A stretch of 64,000 bases of DNA from Muraenolepis orangiensis (GCA_027704905.1 CM050999.1:1344094-1408093), one strand, 5' to 3'; counted from the first letter of the stretch, positions 10,560 to 30,888 are shown. Notes: generated by a model not told the origin, from the sequence alone. Numbers and translations: made by a program.

Positions 10560-11198
10560 AAATTCATACTGCGGGGGAGGGGGGGGGGGGGGGTAAGCAT
10601 CCCATTATACTTGTTGCAAATGGCCAATACTAAAATCTTGTATCACAAACTAAAACTAACTGAGAACTAGAAAGAGGAACTGGGCTGGGGAGAGCAACTC
10701 AACTCCTAGCTGTGGCTTTCAAGACTTTATTAAGAAGATGACACACATACTCACACCATATTCTACCATATTATTAAAAATGTGTTAATACACAAGTTAT
10801 GAGGAACAAACACATCCAAATAGATTCATATTTTTTTTCAATGTTTAAACAAAGGTAAATAGCCAAAGCCCTCTACTTACTAATAATGAGGGCTGGAAAT
10901 CAGGTAACAGACTCCAGTTATGATGTATGATTTCATTGCCTGCTGTTCAAAAATGACTTATATTCCTCAAGTGGTTTTGATAACCACTACTTGCTCTTTA
11001 ATAGGTTATGTTCCTCTGGTTCCACTATTTGATCTTGAACGCCCATACGTTTGTATTTCATTGCCAATGAGAGCACTCACTCTATAAGTTATATTAAATC
11101 CATTGTATTAAACAGGAATCCTTAGTGTCAGGCTTTGTGGCTCGTCTGGTGTGCGACCTGCTTTACGCTGAGGCTCTCCAGCACACACACACACACAT

Positions 11199-11241
<43 letters not shown>

Positions 11242-12160
11242 TACACACACACACACCGAAATAGGTTACGATAAAGGCGTTCATTTCTTGTATACTTTAA
11301 ACGCAATTTTTTATATTTTTTATATCTTCATCTACACCTTGGATGAGATCCTAAAGGAAGATGTTGATAACAGTTATGAAGTATGATGCCCAATATAATG
11401 GAGAGTCAATCCACTTTTATATTTCTGAACCTACTGAACCTGAAATGACTCGGAATGTTGTAAATATGAATGAACGTAAATACCTTCATCAATTTCACAT
11501 GGATGTGTTTACTTACCTGTATATATGTATATATATATACCTATAAATCTGCACATGTCTCATAAATACTTATTATACAAAAACTTATACAAAGTTACAA
11601 GTTAGTATACAAAGTTATTGTATACCTGTTTTTATACCTAGTAGACTGTCTTTACATCTTATTCCATTGTGCTTGTGGCAAATCGCCAATCAAACATCTT
11701 GTATCTTGTATCTTGTATCTTGGATGGTCGTAGCCTATACCTCTTGAGCTTCCACCTCACAGAAAGCTTTGGCATTCATCCTTTGGTCCATTTAAAAAAA
11801 CCTGTAATAACCGGTATCTGTGCGTACCTGAGTGTTGATTTAATCGAGATTATAAATTCGACCCCATTCATCTCCTCGCCATTATAACTTATATATCCAT
11901 TTTCCATCTCTGTTAATTGACCAGGTTAGGTGGTGATTCTGCTTAAAAACTGTTGACCAAGGACTTTGATTCATGATGAGTATATACAATTGTATTCTCA
12001 GCTTGCAGTAGTGGCGTTTATGGAACTTTTATGGACAGATTTGAGTACTGTGTTGGTACAGTCTATAGTAAGACATTCAAACAATAAGACATCAACCAAT
12101 CACCACCATTTGTTGTGGTCTGAATTTAATCAGACCAAGAGGAAGTAAACATGTACGATT
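10560..12160. other. intergenic 5' flank of copy 3, no gene
   Basis: Shared with the flanks of copies 4, 5 and 6. It contains a (CA)n tract (11182-11256) and a degenerate repeat of TTCCTCTGGTTCCACTA. I see no coding sequence. The promoter is presumably near its right end, but I cannot locate a clear TATA box. Confidence 0.6.
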
Positions 12161-12356
12161 GCCACAGTTACCACAGACACTTTCTGCAACAGCAGCTTCC
12201 TCCTTACAGTAAGTCTTAATTTAATTGTATTGTGTAACATACAAAACATATGTTCAATAACCAACTGATGTTATAGAGATTCATTAAAAAGTATAATAAT
12301 AATATTATGCTTATCTCAGTGAAAATATTATGTTTTTCTCCTTTTTATGTTTTTAG

Positions 12357-15099
<2,743 letters not shown>

Positions 15100-16099
15100 N
15101 NNNNNNNNNNNNNNNNNNNNNNNNNNNNNNNNNNNNNNNNNNNNNNNNNNNNNNNNNNNNNNNNNNNNNNNNNNNNNNNNNNNNNNNNNNNNNNNNNNNN
15201 NNNNNNNNNNNNNNNNNNNNNNNNNNNNNNNNNNNNNNNNNNNNNNNNNNNNNNNNNNNNNNNNNNNNNNNNNNNNNNNNNNNNNNNNNNNNNNNNNNNN
15301 NNNNNNNNNNNNNNNNNNNNNNNNNNNNNNNNNNNNNNNNNNNNNNNNNNNNNNNNNNNNNNNNNNNNNNNNNNNNNNNNNNNNNNNNNNNNNNNNNNNN
15401 NNNNNNNNNNNNNNNNNNNNNNNNNNNNNNNNNNNNNNNNNNNNNNNNNNNNNNNNNNNNNNNNNNNNNNNNNNNNNNNNNNNNNNNNNNNNNNNNNNNN
15501 NNNNNNNNNNNNNNNNNNNNNNNNNNNNNNNNNNNNNNNNNNNNNNNNNNNNNNNNNNNNNNNNNNNNNNNNNNNNNNNNNNNNNNNNNNNNNNNNNNNN
15601 NNNNNNNNNNNNNNNNNNNNNNNNNNNNNNNNNNNNNNNNNNNNNNNNNNNNNNNNNNNNNNNNNNNNNNNNNNNNNNNNNNNNNNNNNNNNNNNNNNNN
15701 NNNNNNNNNNNNNNNNNNNNNNNNNNNNNNNNNNNNNNNNNNNNNNNNNNNNNNNNNNNNNNNNNNNNNNNNNNNNNNNNNNNNNNNNNNNNNNNNNNNN
15801 NNNNNNNNNNNNNNNNNNNNNNNNNNNNNNNNNNNNNNNNNNNNNNNNNNNNNNNNNNNNNNNNNNNNNNNNNNNNNNNNNNNNNNNNNNNNNNNNNNNN
15901 NNNNNNNNNNNNNNNNNNNNNNNNNNNNNNNNNNNNNNNNNNNNNNNNNNNNNNNNNNNNNNNNNNNNNNNNNNNNNNNNNNNNNNNNNNNNNNNNNNNN
16001 NNNNNNNNNNNNNNNNNNNNNNNNNNNNNNNNNNNNNNNNNNNNNNNNNNNNNNNNNNNNNNNNNNNNNNNNNNNNNNNNNNNNNNNNNNNNNNNNNNN
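15100..16099. other. assembly gap, exactly 1000 N
   Basis: A fixed-length run of N marks a scaffold join of unknown true size. The sequence on the right is the reverse complement of sequence just left of the gap: copy 3 around 14846-14866 mirrors 16100-16120. Confidence 0.98.
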
Positions 16100-17011
16100 G
16101 TCCTCCTAACAGGACAGAGCCTTGTCACTTAGGAATGACTACTATGTCCAAGGGACCGTGAGCTACAGGCGACCAAGTGGGCCACAGAAAGAATGAATGA
16201 ATGAATTAATTGGTCTCTTGAGGTGAAACTGAAACAAAATAGGTAGCAAAGGTCAAGGTACTATGTGTGTCCACTCGTAGTCACTAGTCAAGTCAAGTGA
16301 AGGCAATTGTTTTTTGTATAGCCCTTAATCACAGCTACAGTCTACAAAGGGCTTACTATGTATCGTACTATGCATCGTACTATAGTACAGATCACATGCT
16401 TTTAAACTATTTCACTCTTTCACCACTAGGGTGCAGCCATGATGGATTTACACACAAACTGAGTTACCAGAATGTCTGCTGACAGGACACAGTCTGAGTC
16501 ACAAGAGTGACTGCTGACAGAGGCATGGTATCATCAGAGAACAAGAGTCACCCTAGGGTGCATTACACCAAGTTTTGCGCTTCTGTTTCTCTTCAATCTG
16601 AAACGGCTCAAGTACGGTACCAGTACCCTTAATTACGGTTAGCCTGAGGCTTGAGAGAGCCAAATCTACATTCTTTACCCTGAAGGTTCATTACATCTGG
16701 CGTCATGTCAGTATATTGTGGAGTTGACTTACACACTGGAAGAGAGGGAAGATGCTGGTATCCTCGAACAGCACACCAATAGCTTTCTTCAGAGTTAATC
16801 TCGCCCCTGTAGTTCATTCCAGTATGTATATGCTGTCTACTCCTGTACCAGAGGTAGTCAGGACTAGCAGTTAGAGCACACATACTGTGACATTTAAGAT
16901 CTTGAAATGTAGGATGGGTCTGGGGATAAGGAATGGACACCTGGACCTGTAGATCTGGGTCACAGAACAAATGTAGTTACACACTGAAACATACGCACAC
17001 ATATACGCATA

Positions 17012-17082
<71 letters not shown>

Positions 17083-18609
17083 CACACACACAACACATAC
17101 ACACAACACACACACAACACAGATACACACACAAACACACACAGATACACACACAGATACACACACACAGGTTTTGCAATAGACGTGTTAATAATAAGTT
17201 AGTTACCGGTCACAGTTAATGTCACTCCAGGGATACCAGTATATCTCCCATTCGGTTGGTTTGTTATGAACCTAAACTTGTACACAGCAGAGTCACTCTG
17301 TGTCAGGTGTTTGATACTCAGGGTACACACTTCTCACAGCCTGAGGCAGACCAACAGCCTTTCTCCACACAGCTGTATTCAACACGATCTGTATAGTCTT
17401 TATCATGTTTCAGATCAACCGGCTGATTGCTGGGTCCATTAGTAAACCACAGTCTTTCCTCCACTGTGTTACGGTAATTATTAATTTGTTTAGGGTATTT
17501 AAAGGAGCAAATGATGTCAACTGTTGATCCTCTTAAAGCGCAGACATTTCTAGATGTGTAGGTCCAGCCATCTTTACCGTGTAGCGCTGTAAAAAATCAA
17601 CATCTCATTGAGAATAAACAAGACACTTTCTCAATCAAGACACAACAAGCAGGATGGAGGTTTTGGGTGGAGCTGAAACTATAGATGCTGACCACTGAGC
17701 TGTGAGACGAATAAGTGATAGAGATAGTGATAGAGAGAGAGATAGAGATAGTGATAGTGATACAGATAGTTATTAGCGGTACAGATAGTGATAGAGACTG
17801 TGATAGAGATAGAGATACAGCTAGTTAAAGTGATAGTTCTAGTTCTTGTGATAAAGCTAGTGATAGAGATAGTGGTAGCGATAGAGATAGTGATAGAGCT
17901 AGTTATAGTGATAGAGATAGATAAAATATAGTGATAGAGACAGTGATAAGTGATATAGAGAGAGTGAGATAGCTAGTGATAGAGATTATGATAGTGATAG
18001 AGATAGTGACAGAGGTAGAAATAGAGATAGAGATAGAGTGATGCAGCTAGTGATGGAGATAGTGATATATCTAGTGATATACATAGTGATACAGTAAGTG
18101 ATACAGATAGAGATACAGATAGTGATATACTTTAAATAGGAATTAAATCAACCCATCAATGTGTATAGATTTAACAGAAGTTACATAGCAACCAGGAAAG
18201 CAACATCTGTATTGTATTCTGAAATGCAACATAATGTACTACAATGTAAACTATTATAATGAGCAGAATATTGTTCTCTGAAACAATTAGAACACAACAT
18301 TGACTATAAGAGGCTGAAGTAATTGTTCTATTCGTTTGGTATTCTAAACCAAACACAGCTGTCGAGGTCCATTCTGTAGATGTCACATCTAGTTACAACA
18401 CCGTTGTTTCAGCCTCTCCTCAGCCTCAGTTGCTTGCATGTCATGTTACAGATTGAACCAGTTCAACTAAATGTTCACAGTGTAAGTGTACCAACCTGGT
18501 ACTGACAGAAGGAAAGCTAGAAGTCCTCTGGCTGCTGATCTAAGATTCATAGCTTGTTTCTCTCAGTGTGTTGTTCAGAGATCTCTTCAACAACACATGC
18601 AGGTCAAAA
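16100..18609 (-). pseudogene. CD22-like copy 4, inverted, V exon frameshifted
   Basis: Minus-strand exons: 5' UTR/signal peptide 18496-18609 (ATG at 18550), V 17207-17586, D2 16733-16954; the 3' part is lost in the gap. The D2 translation is identical to copy 3 and the introns match closely. The V exon is 380 nt against 381 in copy 3. One base missing in GGCTGTGAGAAGTGTG shifts the frame and gives an early TGA (CCCTGA). It could be an allele of copy 3, a very recent paralog, or an intact gene with a base error. Orientation rests only on scaffolding. Confidence 0.75.
16733..16954 (-). CDS. D2 Ig exon, copy 4
   Basis: 222-nt exon with AG/GT borders on the minus strand, open, translation identical to 14018-14239. 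Confidence 0.8.
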
Positions 18610-22891
<4,282 letters not shown>

Positions 22892-22920
22892 AACACTACA
22901 CCCTGACAGATCTAGCCATC

Positions 22921-24316
22921 ATGGACCCCGGGGACCTCGATCAGATGAAGCACGCGATCGCTTTAAATAGGGTTCATTCCGGACAACATGAGCAAGAGCT
23001 TAGGGCATCTGTTTAGCTCAGGAGGTAGCGCGGTCGCCTCACAACCAGAAGGTTGCTGGTTCGATCCCCGCCTCCTCCTAGCAAAAGCTGTTGAGGTGTC
23101 CTTGAGCAAGACACCCTAACCCTAACTGCTCCTGACGTGCTGGCTGTCTCCTTGCATGGCTGACTCCGCCGTTGGTGGTTGAATGTGTGTATGAATGGGT
23201 GAATGTGAGACTTGATATGTAAAGCGCTTTAAATAACCATTGGTTAGAAAAGCGCTATATAAATGTCCATTTACCAAGAGCTACTGGCGATGTCGGACCG
23301 ACTCACGGACCTGACAGCTAATGTAGCTTCCTTCATCGGAGGAACTACCAACGCCGCGGTGGTCGACCCACCACCAGCGGTTGTCGTTCCGGTTCCTCCT
23401 GCCTCCCTCCATTCGGAGCCCCATCTCCCAGTGCCGGCGAAGTATTCCGGAGACCCCAACAACTGCCGTGAGTTTTTGGTGCAATGTCACCTCACGTTCC
23501 ACACACAACCTTCAAGTTATGGAAGGCGAGGCAGCGAGAGTTGCGTTCATGGTGAATTTGCTGGAGGGAGCCCCCCTCAGTATGTTCAACGCTCTCTATG
23601 AGCAGGGCTCCCCCACTACACAGTCATCTACGGCTCTCGCTGCAGAGCTTAGACGTGTTTCTTCCAGGAATTTCCCTCGTCCTCCGGGAGGTAGGGGCTA
23701 CGCCAGGCCCACTTTTCTCGTCGCGGAGGAGCCCAGGCAGCTGGACTGGACGCGCCGGTCTACGGGGGAGAGACAGCAGAGATCGAACTTGGGAGCCTGC
23801 CGCAACTGCGGGCGGACGGGCCACTCTTGCTCTACCTGTCCCCTTTCGGCAAAAAGAGCGGGCTCCTCAGTGACTGCGGGGTCCCTGAGGAGCCATAATG
23901 CTACCAGATCTCTGGTTCCGACACCCAACCCCCACTTGGACACATGTCTCCTGTGGTCCAAGGAGGCGCTGCAGGTGTGCGTGTTAGTGGACTCGGGTGC
24001 AGAGTTTCAACTCCGCCCTAGTTTCTCAGGCCGGTATCCCCACGAGCCCCTGCAGACCCCACTGAATGTGAACGCACTGGACGGCAAGCTCCTGGCCCGG
24101 ATCACACACCGGTCCGTACCCCTCACATTAGTGTTGTCAGGGAATCATCGGGAGAGGATCCGCTTCAACCTTATCCCCTCGCCCCACACCCCGGTGGTAT
24201 TGGGTCGGCCGTGGTTGGCGACTCACAACCCACACATAGACGTCCGCAGGTTCCGTGATCAGCTGGAGTGTGTTCTGCCACTCTCACTGCCTCCTGTCGG
24301 CTCTAGCCCCAAGTAA
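22921..24316 (+). pseudogene. Gypsy gag-protease, frameshifted
   Basis: MDPGDLDQMKHAIALN to the SINE, then LAMSDRLTDLTANVASF. It shifts frame near 23515 and continues through VAFMVNLLEGAPLS, a zinc knuckle CRNCGRTGHSCSTC and the protease signature VLVDSGAEF. It ends at a TAA at 24314-24316. The catalytic DSG is kept, but the polyprotein cannot be made in one frame. Confidence 0.85.
23001..23274 (+). mobile_element. tRNA-derived SINE inserted in Gypsy gag
   Basis: A-box-like TTTAGCTCAGGAGGTAGCG and B-box GGTTCGATCC, then the fish-SINE tail GTAAAGCGCTTTAAATAACC and AGCGCTATATAAATGTCCAT. It is flanked by the target duplication CAAGAGCT (22993-23000 and 23275-23282). Removing one copy and the SINE restores the flanking gag frame. 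Confidence 0.9.
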
Positions 24317-24320
24317 TGCC

Positions 24321-25540
24321 CCCACCGGTCCGGTTTCGAGCCCTCCCGACCTCTCCTCCGTTCCCCGTGTCTACCACGACATCGGGGAGGTGTTCAGTAA
24401 GCAACGGGCCCTTTCTCTACCCCCCCACAGACCTTACGACTGTGCCATTGACCTCCTTCCCGGTGCCCCTCTGCCGGTCAGTCGCCTCTACAACCTTTCC
24501 CGCCCGGAAAGGGAGACGATGGAAACGTACATTCACGACTCTGGCAGCGGGGCTGATCAGACCCTCTTCGTCCCCCGTTGGCTCGGGGGGGGTTTTGTGG
24601 AAAAGAAGGATCACACCCTACGGCCGTGTATTGATTTCCGAGGCTTGAACAGAATTACCGTAAAGAACAAGTACCCTCTGCCACTCATAGACCCAGCCTT
24701 TGAGCCACTCCACCAGGCATCGGTGATTTCCAAACTGGACCTGCGCAACGCCTACCATCTCGTCCGGATCCGGGATGGTGACGAGTGGAAGACGGCATTT
24801 AACACCGCTCTGGGACACTTTGAGTATCTGGTCGTGCCCTTCGGCCTCACTAATGCCCCAGCGATTTTACGGGCACTGGTGAATGACGTCCTCCGTGATA
24901 TGCTCAACCAGTTTGTTTTTGTCTACCTGGATGAAATTTAGATTTTTTTCTCGGGACAAGAATGAGCATGTGCAGCACGTCCGGCTGGTGCTTCAGCGGT
25001 TGCTGGAGAAAAAGTTATTTGTGAAGGCGGACAAATGCGAGTTTCATGTGGAGTTGGTGGCCCTCCTAGTCTATATCATCGAGCCGGGTCAGGTACATTC
25101 GGACCCAGCCAAGATCCAAGCGGTGGCTGAGTGGCCGACACCGACCTCCCGGAAACAGCTCCAGCGGTTCCTCGGCTTCGCCCATTTCTACCGAAGGTTC
25201 GTCCGGGACTTCAGCAGCATCGCAGCCCCGCTTACCCGGCTCACCTCCACCCTCTCTCCGTTCTCCTGGCCCCCCGAGGCGGGCCTTCGCTCACCTCAAG
25301 TGCCTGTTCACCTCCTCACCAGTCCTGAGGCATCCAGACCCGTCAGCCCAGTTTGTGGTGGTGGTGGACGCGTCTGACTCCGGCGTGGGGGCCGTCCTGT
25401 TCCAACGATCCTCTGGGAACCAGAAGTCTCACCCATGTGCGTTCTTCTCCAAACGGCTCTCACACGCGGAGCGGAACTCTGATGTGGGGAATCGGGAGCT
25501 TCTGGCGGTGGTCCTGGCCTTGGAAGAGTGGAGGCACTAG
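24321..25540 (+). pseudogene. Gypsy reverse transcriptase and RNase H, with stops
   Basis: RT motifs: RPCIDFRGLNRITVKNKYPL, SKLDLRNAYHLVRI, VVPFGLTNAP. The active site reads YLDEI followed by a TAG at 24939-24941, where YLDDI is usual. The frame then resumes with GFAHFYRRFVRDFS. RNase H has VVVDASDSGVGAVLFQ and NRELLAVVLALEEWRH, then a further TAG. Catalytically dead. Confidence 0.88.
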
Positions 25541-25559
25541 CTGGAGGGGGAAGAGCAAC

Positions 25560-27063
25560 CGTTTGTGGTCTGGACGGACCATAAGAATCTGGCATACCTC
25601 CGTTCGGAGGTAAGCCAATGGCTCAACGCCCAAGCGCGGTGGGCGTTGTTCCTCGGGAGGTTCAACTACACCCTCACCTACCGGCCCGGCAGTCGCAACA
25701 TCAAGCCAGACTCTCTCTCTCTCGCCAGTGGGACACCGAGAGGTCCTCCTCCGAGCCAGAGACCATTCTCCCTCCGGTCTGCATGGTGGGGGCAGCCACA
25801 TGGGAGATCGAGAGTCTTGTCCGGGAGGCCCAGCGCACCAGACCTAGGTAACGGCCCTGTTAACCGTATGTTCATGCTCAGCTAGGTCCCAGGTTCTCCA
25901 GTGGGTCCATTCCTCCAAGCTCACCTGCCATCCCGGCTTCGCTCGCACCCTGGCCTTCCTCAGGCAGAGTTTCTGGTGGCCCTCCAAGTCTCGGGACACC
26001 CAAGCCTTCGTGGCTGCCTGCGCAGTCTGCGCCCTCAGCAAGGCCTCGCACCAACCTCCCGCTGGTCTGCTGCATCCGCTGCCTACTCCCAGCCGGCCTT
26101 GGTCCCACATCGCCGTCAACTTTGTCACCGGCCTCCCGCCGTCAGCAGGTAACACCACGATCCTGAGGATTGTCGACCGCTTCTCCAAGGCAGTCCATTT
26201 CCTCCCGCTTCTTAAGTTTCCCTCCGCCAGGGAAACGGCGGACCTCCTGGTGCTCCAGGTCTTCCGACTCCATGGGATCCCCCTGGACATCGTTTCCGAC
26301 CGGGGCCCGCAGTTCTCGTCCCAGCTGTGGAAGGCTTTCTGTCAGGCTCTGGGTGCCACCGTCAGCCTCTCCTCCTGCAACCACCCCCAGTCCAATGGGC
26401 AAACGGAGCGGGCCAGCAGGACTTGGAGGCGGCCCTCCGCTGCATCACTGCTCACCACCCGTCCTCCTGGTGCTCCCACCTTCCGTGGGTGGAGTATGCT
26501 CACAAGTCCCTCACCCGCACCGCCACAGGGATGTCGCCGTTCCAAGCGTCGCTAGTGTACCAGCCCCCCCTGTTTCCCGCCCAGGAGGAAGAAGTGGCGG
26601 TGCCGTCGGTACAGGCCCACCTCCAGCGCTGCCGCCGGATATGGAGGACTGCTCATGCTGCTCTCCTCCGCACGGCCGCCCGGAATCAGCGCCTGGCGGC
26701 TCGCCAGAGGGTCCCTGCGCCCACCTACCGACCTGGGCAGAAGGTGTGGCTCTCCTCCCGGGACCTGCCTCTACAGGTCCAGTCCTGGAAGTTGGCACCC
26801 CGTTACGTGGGGCCCTACATCGTGGACACAGTCATCAATCCGGTCTCGGTAAGGCTAAAATTGCCCCCAACCCTGAAGGTGCACCCCACGTTCCATGTGT
26901 CTCTGCTCAAACCTGTCTCCTCCAGCCCATTATGTCCCCAAACCGAATCCCCTTCACCCCCCCGTGAAGACATCGACGACCACCCCGCCTACACGGTGAA
27001 GAAGATCCTGGACATTCGGCGCCGGGGCCGGGGATTCCAGTATTTGGTCGACTGGGAGGGATA
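25560..27063 (+). pseudogene. Gypsy RNase H end, integrase and chromodomain
   Basis: FVVWTDHKNLAYLRSEVS, then integrase CAVCALSKASHQPPAG, DRFSKAVHFLPL, DIVSDRGPQFSS and HPQSNGQTERA. Frame changes occur near 26405. The C-terminus has YTVKKILDIRRRGRGFQYL, a chromodomain, which places the element among chromoviruses. A TAG interrupts it at 27062-27064. Confidence 0.85.
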
Positions 27064-27192
27064 GGGTCCAGAAGAGCGGAGTTGGCTCCCGCGCCGGAAC
27101 ATCCTGGATCCGTCCCTTATCCGCAACTTCACCGGGAACACCCCAACAAGCCGGGTGGGGCACCAGGAGGCGCCCGTTAAGGGGGGGGGTAC

Positions 27193-27622
27193 TGTCACGG
27201 TTACGGTGGGTGACAGGGGGCGTGGCCAAGGCACGGGCTTTAGTGGCGCACCCACGCACCTGTCGGCAATTGCTGATTATGATAATCACCGCACCTGGGT
27301 GTATATATACCCTGGCGTCCCTTTACCCCTTTGCTAGATCGTACGTCGTTCTCCCTCGATGACACCTTACCAGCCCTCCGGTATTATACTTACCTGTCTA
27401 CTACCTGTCGCTACTTCGACCTCCCGGTATCCAGACTCCTCGCCCGTTCCGGAATACTCGCCTGTCTACTACCTGTCGGTACTCCGCTGATCGACTTCCC
27501 GGTATCCAGACCGGTCTGTCCCCGACCATTCTACTATGGTGCTTACGCAATAAAGCCTCACGTTACCGCTTCACTGTGTCTTTGGTCTGCGTTCTGGGTC
27601 CTACCAACACTACACCCTGACA
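27193..27622 (+). repeat. Gypsy 3' LTR (430 bp)
   Basis: Starts TGTCACGGTTACGG and ends ACACCCTGACA (TG...CA). It includes CTATATATACCCTGG-type promoter sequence and two copies of an internal repeat based on CCTCCCGGTATCCAGAC. The same LTR with more repeat units forms the solo LTR at 46992-47726. Confidence 0.9.
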
Positions 27623-30123
27623 TGAGTGCTTCACATACAGACGGGGAGAAGGGGAAGATTGACTCTAGATGTGACCAAGGTGTTTTCGTAAGCTATGACA
27701 AAAACAGCCCAGCTTACTTAGTGTACTACCCAAACGAAGAGAGGGTTATGAAACACAGGTTGGTAAACTGTATGACCAACACAACTAAATCACAAAAAAC
27801 ACAAACACAAGAAGAGAAGAGAATACTGCCAAAGCGTAGAAGATGTACAGGAGCAAAGCGTACAGGGTCAAGGTGTTCAAGTGTTTCTGAGACCAGACCT
27901 GAACAGACTGACCACATACAGCCGGGTATGTCCTACAGTGAAACGGGGACTAAAAGGAACCCACCTAGAAGCAAGAAAAAGCCACCTTACCTTGAAGATT
28001 TCAAAATAAGCAACACTGAGGATAAACTGCAAACATGCGTAGACTTTTGTTACAGAGCCGTATGTGATATCCCTCAAACCTACCAGGACGCTATGACGTC
28101 AGTGGAAAATGCCATGGATGAGGAAATACAGTCATTAGAGGAAAACAAGACATTTACCCTCAACTTGCCACACGTAATAAGGCCAGTGGGGGGTAGATGG
28201 GTCTATGCTGTAAGAAATTACATTGACGGATCAGACAGATTCAAGCCAAGATTTGTGGCAAAAGACTACAGTCAAAAAAAGGGGACTGACTATGAGGAGA
28301 CATTCTCACCCACAGCCGATATGACAAACGTGAGAGTGGTCATGCAAAAAGTGGCACAAGAGAATCTAATTCTACACCAAATGGACGTCAAGACAGCTTA
28401 TCTGCATGCACTGATAGACTGTGAAATATATGTAGAGCAACCAGAAGGTTATGAGAAGAAGACAAATACAGGTGAAAATCTAGTTTGTAAGCTACAGAAA
28501 TCATTGTATGGTTTGAAGCAGTCAGGCAGGATGTGGAACACAATGTTACATACATGCCTAAGTGAAGAGGATTTTGTGCAAAATCCTGCTGACCACTGTG
28601 TGTATTCAAAAGAGAAACATGGTGAAAAGGTCATCATAATCATATCGGTTGACAATCTGATAATTGTAGCCAGTAATGAGAAAGTACTGAAAGATGTCAA
28701 AGAATGCTTACTGCTAAGTTTAAAAAGAAATACTTCCTGGGTATTGACTTTGATCAGACAGAAGGTTGTATAAAAATGACACAAAGAAGGTATGTAAACT
28801 AAATACAACAGAGGTTTGACATGCAAGACTGCAAACCAAGAGAAACCCCCTGTGAGCAAAAGCTAGAGTTCACTGAAAATGCTGTAAAAATGAAAGAACC
28901 CAAAATGTACAGGGAGGCAGTAGGGAGCTTGATCTATTTATCCACTTGCACTAGACCTGTTTTGGGCTTGGTAGTGAGTTAGCTGTCTCAATACTTCGCT
29001 GAGCCAACAGAGGAACACTGGCTCACAGTAAAACATGTACTCAGATACCTAAAAGGGACAACAGAAAAAGAGTTATGCTGCAGGAGAAGTGACAAAGAAA
29101 AGCTAGGCCTACGCGTATACACAGATGCTGATTGGGCAGCTGACGTGACAGACAGGCGCAGCACAACAGGGTACTGTCAGTCTAAGTGAGAGCAGTTATT
29201 TGATCTTGTGGAAGTCAAGAAAACAGCCAACCGTGGCTCTTTCCACATGTGAAGCAGAATACATGTCACTGGCTTCAGCCGTGCAAGAATGCATCTACTT
29301 AGAACAATTACTCGAAGGTATTGACAAATATCAATATGCACAGACAAAGGTATATAATCAGGGTACCATAGCTCTAGCCAAGAACCCAGTGAGCAGGCAG
29401 AGATGCAAGCACATTGACATAAGATATCATTTCATAAGTGAAATTGTGAATGGAGGAAAAGTATTGTCCTACTTAGCAAATGATTGCAGATATGTTAACA
29501 AAACCTGTAACCAAGTTCAAGTGACAGAAATTTGCCATAGATATGTTTGGTACTTAAAGGGTATAGGCATAAGGGAAAAAGTGTTATCGTTTTGTTGTTT
29601 TTGATGTGGAGAACACAGTAGACTAAGATTGAGTGGGGGTGTAGAGTATTTACATTTATGTTGTACCATTTACGTCCGTACTGTCACAGTTTTGCATTCC
29701 TGTTTCCTCACTTCCACAGCACTTGCCCGGATAGCCACGCCCCCTGGTCACATTCCACATTCCTGTCTCCTCGCTCCCACTGCACACTACCGGATAGCCA
29801 CCCGCAGCTGCAGCGCATCACAATTAACCATGCTATTCACGCCTACCCCGCACACTCACACTTTTTATCGAGATTATCACACATACACACTCTGATTCTC
29901 GAAAAGCCTCACGTCACGTATCACGTCTTATGTTATGTTTTTGGATCTACCGTGTTTTTGACCATTGCTTGTGTAGCAGGAACACTGGGATCAGGTAACT
30001 GTCCCACACTCATCTCTAGGCCCTGAACTCACCATCACCTAAAGTAGGTAAACTCCTCCCCCAGAGCCAACCCCTAAGTAACTCAGGGGTATTTAAGGCA
30101 CCTGTGGCATCATGGCAGCCTTT
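27623..30123 (+). mobile_element. Copia element, 3' part: RT, RNase H (left arm)
   Basis: Open frame to 28773 with Copia RT motifs RWVYAVRNYIDGSDRFKPR, YEETFSPTADM, LHQMDVKTAYLHA and SLYGLKQSGRMW. The active site reads SVDNLIIVAS instead of YVDD, so it is inactive. RNase H follows at about 29200-29560 (STCEAEYMSLA, CKHIDIRYHF). A polypurine-like GAGTGGGGGTG precedes TGTAGAGTAT at about 29638, a possible 3' LTR start. I could not define its end. About 27623-28770 and 29200-29600 match the minus strand of 45100-46990. Confidence 0.85.
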
Positions 30124-30626
30124 GGCCGTGTTCCATTTCAGGGTCTGCAGCCTAAAAGGCTGCATTTGAAGGCTGCATACGTCACAGCAGCCGCGACACG
30201 GCTGTCCCATTCCGTCGGCTCCTTCAAATGCAGCCTTCAAATGCAGCCTGAATTTCCCGAATTTGAAGTGTGCATCGATGCAGACTTCTGCAGCCTTCGG
30301 TGCCAGAATATCCCAGAATGCATTTCGCACCAACCGAACAGAATTGTGGGCCGTGTTCAATTTCAGGACAGAATTTGAGCCCGGCTAAAATCTGTTTTAG
30401 ATCTCGCTGTAGCACTGTAATTCAGTCACTTTATTAAGTTTTATTATTTTATTACGCGACAATCTACCTATGTAGATTATACATATTTGTTCAGTTTATC
30501 CAAATAAAGCCTGTTTAGAAATATGCTACGGCGATTTCGGAGATGTCGGGAGCCGCATATGGGAAGCGCTGGCGCGGGCCAGCTGGTCTCCCAGGCCGCC
30601 AGTGTGTGTGTGTGTGTATATATATA

Positions 30627-30669
<43 letters not shown>

Positions 30670-30742
30670 CAATAAAGATTGGTTAATATTGGTGAAGTTA
30701 TAATTCCTATTTATATTTATATATATATATGTATATGTATAT

Positions 30743-30827
<85 letters not shown>

Positions 30828-30888
30828 TATGTATACATATATATATACATATATATGTATACATATATATATACATATATATGTATAC

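Larger units (their letters stand above)
22892..27622 (+). mobile_element. Gypsy chromovirus (sushi-like) inside Copia, 5' LTR lost
   Basis: The only 5' LTR remnant is AACACTACACCCTGACA at 22892-22908, which equals the 3' LTR end. Then gag (ATG 22921), CCHC, protease, RT, RNase H, integrase, chromodomain, a G-rich polypurine tract before 27193, and the 3' LTR 27193-27622. It is interrupted by a SINE, frameshifts and stops. The 3' flank begins TGAGT, matching the ACTCA target duplication seen at the solo LTR in the other arm. Confidence 0.9.

Noticed and set aside
29658..30026. 122-codon frame shared with 44580-44948
   Set aside because: Conserved only because the arms are duplicates; low-complexity and located in the probable Copia 3' LTR region.
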